Part shown: positions 34,625 through 44,532 of the stretch, in pieces | Layout of the letters: every line of letters starts with the position of its first letter | Numbering within the stretch: position 1 is the first letter of the stretch | Assembly: GCA_034509755.1 (NCBI GenBank) | Contig: CM067541.1 | Span: forward strand, 26,666,501 to 26,730,500 | Source: Anisodus tanguticus | Taxonomy: Eukaryota > Streptophyta > Magnoliopsida > Solanales > Solanaceae | DNA length: 64,000 bases | Direction: 5' to 3' | Notes under the pieces: generated by a model | Databases searched by the model: none | What the model was told of the DNA's origin: nothing | Seen by the model: only the letters and a program-made list of their open reading frames with translations | Made by a program: the position numbers and the translations under genes

Positions 34625-35834
34625 TTGACCTACGAGGCCTCACCTGTACAGACACTTTGCTGACATGACATAACTGACCATATGTATTCATACGTGTACA
34701 AAAACCTCTAAGAACATCCGACCAACATAACATAGTCGGGAAAGGGCCCCGACCTACCCATAAGTCTATATACATAATAAAATCAGATAACCTCTAAACT
34801 CGGATGCACTCCAAATAAATTGGAGTCTCGCCAATCAACTGCTGGAGATGGGACTCTCTACTCTGGAGGCTCGTCAAACTGGCGACCTATAATATAAAAT
34901 GCAGCGTCCCTGACAATGAAATATTAGCACGAAATAATGTACCGAGTATGTAAGACAACTGAATGATCATAAGTAAGTGATGTAGTCAAATGAAAGTATA
35001 ATTGAAGAAATGGTTGTGTACAACATGTGCCAAGAGCAATCTATAAGGTCATACAACATATTCTTACCAATTGGAATGCAGGGTACCTCTCAATAGTTTG
35101 TTTTCTGTAATGACCTCTCGCTGCTCATAGCATTAGGGATGGCAGGTGGGTATAATTTTGCGGATTCCGCACCGCACCCGCCCTAGTTGGGGCGGGTATG
35201 TGTATTGAAAATGTACCCGTCACGGATAGGCGGGTAGGTGGTGGATTTATAGTCATACCCGTCTACCCACCCGCCTTATACACGCCCCAAGCCCAAAATA
35301 TTAGCAGCTCATAAGTCGTGCCTTCAGCCCATAAGTTACGACAAGTCTCTCATTCTCCAACAAAACTCAAAACCTTACGCCTCTTCAGTCCTTCATACCT
35401 CCCTCTCTCTTGCTCCCCTTCACGCCGTCTCTCCTCCCTCTCTCATTCTCCATGTCTTTGCCTTTTTCTTTAAAGGAGATGATGATCGGAAAATATTGGA
35501 AAATATTATTGTCTTTGCTTTGTGCTTTGGGGTTGTCTTGGTGAGGTCAATTTTTGTGCATTTGTTAAGTTTTACCTATTGGGTTTGTGGAGTTCAATTG
35601 AAAAAGTTGAAAAACTTTAGCTTATATAGCTGAAATAATATTTGGGTTTTGTCTACATTTGTAATATATAGATATTTGGGTAGATAATTTTTGGGTTTTC
35701 TTGGAAATTTTATTTTCTTGATTCTTTGTTGTGCAAAGGGGAAGAGGTGAAAAAAATGGGGAATTCTGATGGTGAAAAAATCTGAAATTCTCCTCCCTCT
35801 CTCCCAAAGAAAATGAGACCGTGACAATTTTGAT

Positions 35835-36173
35835 TGAAAGAAATAATCCCCTTGATTATTTTCATTAATTGAAAGGTAAATATTTATACAAGTTACAAAA
35901 TAGGAGAATCATATTCCTATTCTATTCCTAAAACCTTATTCTACCATAATTCTAACTATACAATTATGGTAAGTGTATAACACTAATTAAGGTAACCATT
36001 TACACTACAATATACTACAAATATATATACCATATATACAAGATTGTAATGCCTACAATCTGCTTGAGATTGGGCCTTGTAATCTGCTGAATATCTGGGC
36101 CAGTCCATTGATATACTGTGATAGACACTGCTGTATATTTAGTGTATATCGCGGTATATTTCCTTGTTTAACA
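35835..36173 (-). repeat. 3' LTR of copia 35835-41100 (339 bp)
   Basis: Pairs with 40717-41100; roughly 5% substitutions by eye, and it lacks a segment of about 55 bases present in the partner. Confidence 0.85.
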
Positions 36174-39100
36174 CACCCCCTCAGTCATAGCGGGCGGTCT
36201 TCGAACGCTGAGACTGTCCCTAAAATCTTCAAAAATGACCGATGGTAGACCCTTTGTAAAGATGTCTACAACTTGATAACTAGACGGGACATGGCATACA
36301 CGAACGTGACCCTTAGCAACCTTTTCACGGACAAAGTGAATGTCCATTTCGATATGCTTAGTGCGTTGGTGTTGAACCGGGTTACCTGAAAGGTAGATGA
36401 CACTAATGTTATCGCAATATACCAAGGTTGCCTTCTGAATGGGACAATGAAGCTTCAAAAGCAAATTACGTAGCCAATATAATTCGTAGACCACATTCGC
36501 TACCCCTCGATATTCGGCCTCTGCACTTGAGCGTGATAGAGTTGCCTGACGCTTTGCCGACCAGGAGACCAAGTTGTTGCCAAGGAACATACAATAGCCA
36601 GACGTCAACCGTCTGGTGTCGGGACAACCACCCCAATCAGCATCCGTGTACGAGACAAATGTGGATGTAGATGAATGATACAAATACAAACCATAGTCCA
36701 GTGTCCCCTGAATATACCGAATGATGCGTTTGATTGCATTCATGTGCTCAACTCTGGGATCATGCATGAATAAACACACATGCTGAACAGCATACGTAAT
36801 ATCCGATCTGGTAAAGGTAAGATACTGGAGGGCCCGTGCAAGACTGCAATAGCGGGTCGGGTCCTCGTATGGTGCACTTGCCGCGGTCCTTAGCTTGGGT
36901 TTTGCATCAACTGGAGTGGAAGTGGACTTACAGGATGACATCCCAGCCCTCTCGATGATCTCAGCCGCATACTTTCTTTGAGACAAAAATAACCCACCTA
37001 AATGACGCTTGACGGCAATCCCCAAAAAGTAACTCAAGGGCCCTAAGTCTTTCATAGCAAACTCAAAACTAAGCATGGCTATGATAGACTGGCGTAAGGC
37101 ATTGGAAGATGCAGTCAAAATGAATATCATCCATATACAACAGAATGTAGGTCAAGGACGAACCACGACGGTAGATGAACAAGGAATTATCTGACCTGCT
37201 ATAAGTGAACCCAATAGTCGAAACAAAGTCAGCAAATCTCGTATACCAGGCTCGTGGAGACTGCTTAAGCCCATATAAGGACTTCTTTAACAAACAGACA
37301 TGATGAGGACGGTTGGGATCCCTGAAACCCAACGGTTGATGCATACAGATTGTTTCTTTGAGATCACCATGTAGGAAATCATTCTTGACATTCAACTGAT
37401 GAATAGGCCAAGTCTTTGAAAGAGCCAAGCTAAGCACAATGCGAATGGTAGCCGCCTTGACCATCGGACTAAATGTCTCACCACAATCTATCCCAACCTG
37501 CTGAGTCTTACCATCACTCACAAGCCTCGCCTTATGTCGAGCAAATGACCCATCTGAATTCTCTTTATGAGCAAAAATCCACATAAACCTGATAATATTA
37601 ATACCAGATGGACAGGGCACCAACTCCCACGTCTTATTATCAATATGAGCATTATATTCATCGGTCGTAGCAATTTTCCAATTCGGGTCATTTAAGACGG
37701 ACACAGGATTACGGGGCAAGGGGGATTTAGAGACATTAGAATGTAAATTAAAATGTCTTTTAGGTGTAAAAATACCCCGCTGACTACGAGTGACCGGTCT
37801 ATGACTCGAGGAAGAATTTAGTGAATTTTGGGAATTTGCTGGGCTTGGGACGGACGGCCGGCGCACAGCGGTGGGCCCTCGGCCCAAATCGGTAATTTGG
37901 GGCTGAAACTGGAACATTTCCAGAATTGGGCTGGACTGGCCCAATCGCTGGAACTGTTCCAGCTACTGTTTTGGTTGACTTTTAGCCACGTGCGGCGGCT
38001 ATGCGCATGTGTCCCAAAGTGACGTAAGTGGGTCCAGGGGGCAGTGGGCTCGCTGGAGGATTTTGGGTACGGGACATGTCCGAAAAATGATGAGTAATAT
38101 ACGGAGATATACCATCATCAAAAAATTATATGAACTAGGCTCGGGAGTATGGACTTTAGTAAATGGAAATTGAGTTTCATCAAAAATTACATGGCGATTA
38201 ATGATGATTTTCTTGGAGGATAAATCAAAGCATTTATAACCACGATGATTAGACGGATAACCCAAAAACACACACGGAGTAGACCGGGCCTGAAGTTTGT
38301 TAATTGTGGTGGATGGGAATAACGGATAACATAAGCACCCAAAACCCGAAGATGAGAATAAGAAGGGTTCTTATTATATAGTATTTGGAGGGGGGAAGAA
38401 TATGTCAGACCTTTGGAAGGAATTATGTTAAGGAGATATGTGGCCATTTGTAGAGCATGATGCAAAAAATATGGGGGTATGGAAGCATGAATTAAGAGAG
38501 TTCGGACAATGTTATTTATGGAACGAATTTTGCGTTCGGCTTTCCCATTTTGTGAAGATGTATGAGGACACGAAAAATGAAAATTGATCTCATTATTAGC
38601 ACAGAACTCCCGAAACTCCCTATTGTCGTACTCTTTCCCACTATCACATTGAATATTTTTTATTTCTCTTTCGAAATGGGTACGAATAAATGCTCTAAAT
38701 TTTATGAAGACTGAAAACACTTGAGATTTATTCGCAATTGGAAACGTCCACAAAAATTTAGAATAATCATCTAAAATGAGAACATAATATCGATGACCCA
38801 ACGAACTAAGAACAGGAGACGTCCATAGGTCGCTATGAATAATATCTAATGGCATTGAAGTACTAGAATTTGAGTCTACAAATGGCAACTTAACATTTTT
38901 TTCTAACGAACAAGATTGACAAATTGGAGAACGACTCGTACCCTTACATGAAATAAAACTATTTTTATCTAAAGTTGATAAAATAGAGGATCCTGGATGA
39001 CCAAGGCGAGCATGCCACAAGGAAGGAGAAATGGCTGCAAAGGCTGATGGCAAAGCTTGACTCGATGGACTGAAACCAGTCATGATTGGATACAGATTCC

Positions 39101-39460
39101 CCCTACTATCACACCTCATGAGATGACTCCCCGTCTTGAAATCCTTCACAGAGAAACAAACTGATCAAATTCAATAGAAACAGAATTGTCAGTGGTGAAC
39201 TTTCGGACAGACACTAAGTTTTAATCAATTTGGGGGCATGTAAAGTATTTTTCAAGATAAGGGGTGGATTGGGGGAGACAACGTTTTCTGACCATAACTC
39301 TGAATTGGAATAGAGTTGCCATTACCAACAATTATACCTCGAGGGTTACTCAAATTGGAATAAGAGGAGAGACTACCTGAATAGAAAGTCATGTGGGTAG
39401 TGGCACCGGTGTCCATATACCAATTTGGGTCCGGTTGAGTCAACCCCAATGTGTGCATCG
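36174..39460 (-). pseudogene. Copia pol pseudogene: protease to RNase H
   Basis: Minus-strand order: protease WYMDTGATTHMTF at about 39420-39385; pre-integrase LWHARLGHPGSS near 39020; integrase core (HSDLWTSP, LILDDYSKFLWTF, CDSGKEYDN) to about 38187; linker; RT 37944-37069; RT end plus RNase H 37130-36168 (VSYTDADWGGCPDTRRLTSG, SSAEAEYRGVAN). In RT the first catalytic motif reads HQLNVKNDF, so the aspartate of HQLDVKNAF is Asn. YMDDI is present near 37140 but a frameshift follows directly. Large parts of RNase H remain open. Confidence 0.85.
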
Positions 39461-39756
39461 CGGCCTCGATATCGGTCGGAGTGGGGCCTGCTACGTGATG
39501 GGCTTGCGGAGGTCGGGGTCCAAGTATTCCAGGATGGGACTGAACTAGGTCGTAGCTGCTGGAGCTGGCATTACTAGGCCATTGGCCAATGGGCCGCCAT
39601 TGCTAGTTGTTGGGCCTGAAAGGCTGGCCAGCCCACTGGCTGTCGATATTTGCTGGAATGTAGGGGCTGCTGGCCCACGGCCTACTGCCCCAGCCCCAGC
39701 TCCAGCCCCACTGCCATGGGCCCCACTATTGGGACTAGGGGGTGGTGGGCCACTGT

Positions 39757-40560
39757 TCACTGGACGGGCCCCACTGCCTGCTTGCTGACCGCCGAGGAAC
39801 CGCCGCGTTTGCCCCCGCGGTTTTTGTTATTATTCTTACGATTATTTTTGCCGCCACCGTGATTATGGTTTTGGCCCGAATTATTAACAAACCCCGAAGA
39901 ACTTGGGGAGGACGTCATCATGACGATGGGGTTTGCTCCGATAGCCGTCTTTTTAGCCAAACCGGCTTCTTCCAAAGTAAGCATGGAACGAGCTTGATAA
40001 AAGGCGGGAAGAGGGTTGTTTTGACGTAGGAGAGTTCCAACACCATTATAGGCCTCCGAAAGGCCGACAACCAACTGTAGAACCAGACGATTATTTGTTA
40101 CAGGTGCGCCAACATTACGGAGTTGATCCGCCAACTCCTTGAGTTTCTTGCAATATGCAGAGACGTTTGGAAATTCTTCCATGCAAACTAGAGAGAATTC
40201 CTACTCTAGTGTGACGACACGTGAATGTTGGTTATCTTGAAATATGTCACTCAATCTATTCCAGGTAGCCATAGCCGTGGTATCCGGCTCAATCATCGTC
40301 TGTAGAAGGTCAACCGAAATAGTGGAATAGATCCACTGGAGAACGATAGCATCAAGAGTAATCCATAACTAAGGATCCTCCGCGGGAAGAGGTGTAGCGG
40401 GAGGAATGATGTGATGAATAACTTGATGAGAGATAGCGTGAATTTTAAACAATTCTGCCCACGTCGCATATTGGACGTTTTCCATCTCAAGTACAATATG
40501 GATATTGTTCTTGACGTTAGAAACCATGAGGGCATGATGATAATTGTTCTTAGACATATT
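39757..40560 (-). pseudogene. Copia gag pseudogene
   Basis: ATG at about 40559 (MSKNNYHHALMVSNVKNN) with the UBN2-type core MENVQYATWAELFKIHAISH and HHIIPP; a break near 40370, then an open block 40182-39757 with FPNVSAYCKKLKELADQL and the basic Gly/Asn tail KNNRKNNNKNRGGKRGGS. This block is the counterpart of the fragment at 1-375. The Pro/Trp/Ala-rich end continues to about 39545. Confidence 0.85.
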
Positions 40561-40716
40561 GAAAGAACAAAGAAGGAGGGGAAATTTTGGGAAAAGTAAT
40601 AGAGATTTTGAGAGCGGAAGACTAATTTCGGAAGAGAAACCCGAGGGGGATTTCGGCCGAGAATGGACAAAATTTAGGAGAGAATTTTTTTTGTAAGACC
40701 TAGTCTCTTGATACCA

Positions 40717-41100
40717 TGAAATAAATAATCCCCTTGGCTTCACCACTGCTTCCTGCTCTCTCCTTCTTCGGCACTTCCCAGTCCACATTATTATTTTCAT
40801 TAATTGAAATGTATTTATACAAGTTACAAAATAGGAGAATCCTATTCCTATTCTATTCCTAAAACCTTATTCTACCATAATTCTAACTATACAATTATGG
40901 TAAGTGTATAACACTAATTAAGGTAACCTTTACACTACAGTATACTACAAATATATATACCATATATACAAGATTGTAATGCCTACAATCTTCCCGAGAT
41001 TGGGCCTTGTAATCTGCCGAATATCTGGGCCAGTCCATTGATATACTATGATATACACTGCTGTATATTCAGTATATATCGCGGTATATTGCTTGACTCA
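40717..41100 (-). repeat. 5' LTR of copia 35835-41100 (384 bp)
   Basis: Contains an extra segment of about 55 bases (40736-40790, GGCTTCACCACTGCTTCC...) absent from the 3' LTR. Confidence 0.85.
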
Positions 41101-41803
41101 AAATTTTGGGATAATTTTTGGAATTTGAATTTTTGGGATCATGTTGATCACTAATTGATCACAAATGAATTGATTACAAAATATGACTGGCGGGTATTGG
41201 CAGGTGACGGATATCCATTTGGGTGGTGGAGCGGGTGAGGATTTAGGAATATACCCGCCTAGACAGGTATGGATGTTGAAAATTGTACTCGCCACGGGTG
41301 GCGGGTATAAAATTTTCTGGCGGGTACGAGTGCGGGGAGGGGGTACTCGCACTCGCCCCGCCCAATTGCCATCCCTACATAGCATATCTAGTCTACAATA
41401 CGCAAGTCGCGTGAATATATAAAAATTGTAATGCAAATTACTTGTATCGTCTCGCACGTATGTGCTAGCTACCAGACTCGTGAGTCTGCATTTTCCTTAC
41501 TAGCATACCAGTACTCTTTCTCTCATACCCGAGTGATGAGCCGGTACTTCCGGACTAACGTATTTGTTACAGGCTAGCACTCATGTACTTACCCCGAAAG
41601 TACGGGGTATTACAATTCATTTTGCTTCGGCGAATTTTGGCGAAAAGTATTTTCTTTGATTCGTTTAGCCTCAAGCTCCCACGACACTTACTTAACATTT
41701 GTTTTAAACCATCGTTATCCATATATGGGATACTAATCTCACCGAGTTACGTTACTTTATTTACAATGCATACTAGATCAAAAATACGGGGTGTAACAGA
41801 AAA

Positions 41804-42041
41804 TAAGAAGAATATAATTTTTTTGTAGTATTTCAAAACCAAAAATTGCAAAACAAAAACAAAAACTTAAGAATACAAATAACAAGAAGGATTCGGTCCC
41901 ATCAGAGAATTTGAGGAATTAAAAGTTGATACGGTTATTTTCTTGACAGGTGAGGACGTGGCTCCAGTGGTGGAGGTGCGCGGAGATGCAGTGGTGGCCG
42001 AGAAAATATGAAGGAAAAAGAAAAATTATGCACTTTTAACG
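41804..42041. other. Non-coding stretch before the acyltransferase fragment
   Basis: Nothing recognisable beyond an A-rich run near 41835-41870. Confidence 0.4.
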
Positions 42042-42260
42042 AAATCCTTGTGGGAATTTCACCTTCTGTTAGCCCATAAACGTGTTGTTCTGAGACTTCA
42101 TCATGCTCTTGGTGATGGAATTTCATTTATGTCCATGTTCATTTCTTGTAGTCGGAAGCACGGGAGGGGACTTCGGAGTTGGAAGGAGATGGAGAAGATT
42201 TCTGGCCAGTGGATTTGGTTACTTCTAGTGGATTTTCTGGCGGTGGATCTGAATTTTTGA
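42042..42260 (+). pseudogene. Gene fragment: wax ester synthase/diacylglycerol acyltransferase (WSD1-type)
   Basis: A frame from about 42042 reads KSLWEFHLLLAHKRVVLRLH followed by HALGDGISFMSMFISCSRK. This is the active-site block of the plant WS/DGAT (WSD1) family: PLWE-x-H...V-x-R-x-HHALGDG-x-S, in which HHxxxDG is the catalytic acyltransferase motif. Homology appears to cover about 45 residues, then the frame continues into unrelated sequence (GRGLRSWKEMEK...) and stops at 42260. A working WSD1 gene has about 450-500 residues in several exons; I find no other exons nearby. It is most likely a captured or decayed exon. WSD1 enzymes make wax esters at the ER in epidermal cells. Confidence 0.65.
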
Positions 42261-43098
42261 GTATCCAAGGATATACATTATTTATTCACAGTTATACAAT
42301 GTTTATATATTATTGTACAAATTATACATTATATAGTGTATGATTATATATATGTGTGTAATGTATAATAGTGTATAAGAATGTATATGTAAAGTTACAA
42401 AAGAAGTTGAGCAACTTATATATAGCTATACATACATATACATTATTTGTAAACTGCAATTTGAGTTGTCGTGTGTTTATACGTGATCATACAAAACATA
42501 TACATTAAATATAGAGAGTATACGTAATGTTTATATATAGCTACACACAACAAATATATTATTTGTACATCGGTGATACATTGGGCTATATCCGCTGCAA
42601 ACTAGATGTGTGGGTTGTATATATATATTATCTTTATACTGATGATACAGTGGGCTACAACGGCTGCAAACTAGATATGTGGGCTGTACATATGGATTAC
42701 TTCCCCAAATATAAACTTATGCCAACGAAAAAGTTGTTGGATTGAGGAACAAAAATCAAAGACCAGTACAAAATAGGTCAAATGCAAATGACTACCGGGC
42801 CGCTCGACAAGTTTAATGGGCTTAATAAACAGCTACTACTAAATGAGGGCCCAATATTTATAGGCATTTGAAATCGAGAATTAGTGGCATTCGTTCTCCT
42901 AACAGTGTGTGGATGACAAAGCAGCTTGTTTTGGCTGCCTTTCTGATGTTTTCACTGCGTCACTAACAAGTAGTACATCCTCTCTTCTACCTGATAAGCA
43001 ACAACTGCTAAAAAGAATAAAAATTTCTATACAATATGCTTGATTTTCCTGTAAGAAGATAGACAACACAACACAGGTGACACCATATCCAGAGGAAC
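42250..43098. other. AT-rich upstream region of ndhV
   Basis: Mostly TA/TATA-rich non-coding DNA (42260-42560), then a 69-bp tandem duplication (separate entry), then about 390 bases leading to the ndhV start. The promoter must lie here but no specific element can be claimed. Confidence 0.5.
42554..42710 (+). repeat. 69-bp imperfect tandem duplication
   Basis: GATACA...GGGCTA...CTGCAAACTAGAT occurs at 42575 and again at 42644 (period 69 = 23 codons). A 72-codon frame (42527-42745) runs through both copies as two 23-residue repeats (YYLYIGDTLGYIRCKLD / YYLYTDDTVGYNGCKLD). With no other support I regard the frame as incidental. Confidence 0.75.
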
Positions 43099-44032
43099 AT
43101 GGCGACAACAGGAGGTTCTATTTCACTTTCTAGCTTCCCATCATCATCTTTTTTCCGTAGAGCTAAACCCAATTCCCTGGTACATATGCATGCTGATTCA
43201 CTTCAACTAAGACACTTCAAAACGTGCAAATGTAGAATCGTCCCTTCTCGCAGAAACGTTATCTGCTTTGCGGTTCAAGAATCTTCATCTGTAACTGGTA
43301 ATTTTCTGTCACACAACACTTCCCTGAAATTGGTGATTTCAATGGTTTACTGTTATACATATTTGATAATTGCCAATACAACTAGTTGCTGAAGAAACGA
43401 AGGAGAAGAAAGAGTCAGAGACAGGTGAAGAAACAGCTCCTGAAAAACCAAAGCCAAAGCCAAAGGCTGCAGCAAAAGCTCCAGTCAAGTCTCTGCCTCA
43501 GATGATGGAGGAGGATGTTATCCCTTCACTGAAAGCAATTCTTGAAGCCCAAGACGATATTTCTGAGCTCGAGTTATCTTTTAATGACAACAAGGTGAGT
43601 CTCTTATTATCTCATCTTAATGCCAATTGAATCTCATTAAGAATTTTCCATTTTGATTGTACCAGAACTTGCATAGTGCATTTGCTTTGTTGTTGTTTTC
43701 ATAAATGATGATGTTGCAGTTGGAGGGTTCATTTCTAAAGAAGGGCAATCCATATTCATTTTGGGCATTCTTTCCTGATGGACTCACAGGTCTGTCTCGA
43801 CCTGTTCTCGTTTTGTTATTGAGAGTTCAGATTGCTTGTACGATTAGAAACTTACAAATGTTATTCTTTGATGGCAGGTCCTAAAGGTTTCTCATTGTCC
43901 TCCTATGGTTCTGGCGCGAGCACTGTGGAACCTTTTCTCGTGGATGAGAAAAAGATAACAGCAAAGCACGTTGTGTTCTGGGTTGAGAAGCGCTTAGCTG
44001 CTCAAGGAATTATTCCTGTCTGGAAAGAATAA
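43099..44032 (+). CDS. ndhV: Chloroplast NDH complex subunit NdhV (DUF2996 protein), 4 exons, 210 aa
   Basis: Exons 43099-43297, 43386-43594, 43720-43789, 43878-44032 splice with GT/AG introns in phase (633 bases, stop TAA). Residues 1 to about 60 are a chloroplast transit peptide: Ser/Arg-rich, no acidic residues at the start. Residues 67-102 are Glu/Lys-rich with a PKPKPKAAAKAP run, and 103-210 form the DUF2996 domain (LPQMMEEDVIPSLKAILEAQ ... WAFFPDGLTGPKGFSL ... EPFLVDEKKITAKHVVFWVE). In Arabidopsis the DUF2996 protein At2g04039 is NdhV, which stabilises the thylakoid NDH complex that drives cyclic electron flow around photosystem I. The identification is from family memory, not a search. 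The start is the first ATG of the frame, close after a stop-rich leader. All exons are clean, so the gene looks functional. The next gene is convergent on the minus strand, 500 bases downstream. Confidence 0.8.
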
Positions 44033-44532
44033 TGCCTTCCCAGTGTATATTGCCCCCTATCTTTATCCCCTTTCTTCTTTCTTTTTCCAGTAAAAAAGGT
44101 CCATAGCAGCATGCCATGTATTCCATTTGTATGTATTCAACCTTTGCTCTTCCTCTTTCGATGTGTATTTAATAACAAATTTACACTTGCCACAAGAATA
44201 AAATTTCAAGAAATCCAAATTTAACGTTTCCTCCATGCCAAAAGAATCTTTACGGCTGAGGTTTATAAACTGTAGCATCATCAAACATACAGCATTAAGA
44301 AGTTACATTGCAAAGAGGGGGAGTTATCCTGGTCATTTGAATGCAACAGACCCACACACATACACAAGGAAGAGTGCAAAATTGACAATGTTCATGGTGC
44401 AAGCAGAGCCGCGTTCTTAAACAAGCAATTTATCATGGTTGATAATAACTTACAACAAGCGTCTTAACATTACAATGCAAACACTTGGAAACTGCCTAAT
44501 TATGGAAAAGTTTTGGCACTTGAAGGTAATAA
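44033..44532. other. Convergent 3' region between ndhV and the next gene
   Basis: About 500 bases holding the 3' UTRs of ndhV (plus) and the minus-strand gene ending at 44533. No further gene. Confidence 0.6.

Larger units (their letters stand above)
35835..41100 (-). mobile_element. Full-length Ty1-copia inside the hAT element, minus strand
   Basis: LTRs: 40717-41100 (5' in element sense) and 35835-36173 (3'). Primer site TGGTATCAAGAGAC (minus) abuts the 5' LTR at 40716 and a GAGGGGGTG tract abuts the 3' LTR. Coding order gag, protease, integrase, RT, RNase H. The flanking duplication is not clean (AATTT-like on both sides, off by one base), although both flanks clearly belong to the same hAT element. 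The gag family equals that of the fragment at 1-525. Confidence 0.88.
35134..41377. mobile_element. Non-autonomous hAT element with nested copia, 8-bp TSD CATAGCAT
   Basis: Own sequence is 35134-35834 plus 41101-41377, about 980 bp. Termini are TAGGGATGGCA and its mirror TGCCATCCCTA (written ATTGCCATCCCTA at the right end), and the 8-bp duplication CATAGCAT is perfect at 35126-35133 and 41378-41385. Subterminal regions are rich in GGCGGGTA/TACCCGCC units on both sides. An 8-bp duplication and this terminus are diagnostic of the hAT superfamily. No transposase is encoded. Confidence 0.9.

Noticed and set aside
39545..40029. Plus-strand frames rich in Pro/Ala over the copia gag tail
   Set aside because: Opposite-strand shadows of the Gly/Asn/Pro-rich Gag C-terminus.
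35826..41108. A perfect 5-bp duplication (AATTT) around the copia at 35835-41100
   Set aside because: The match is off by one base from the LTR ends defined by the primer site and polypurine tract, so it is reported only as ambiguous.
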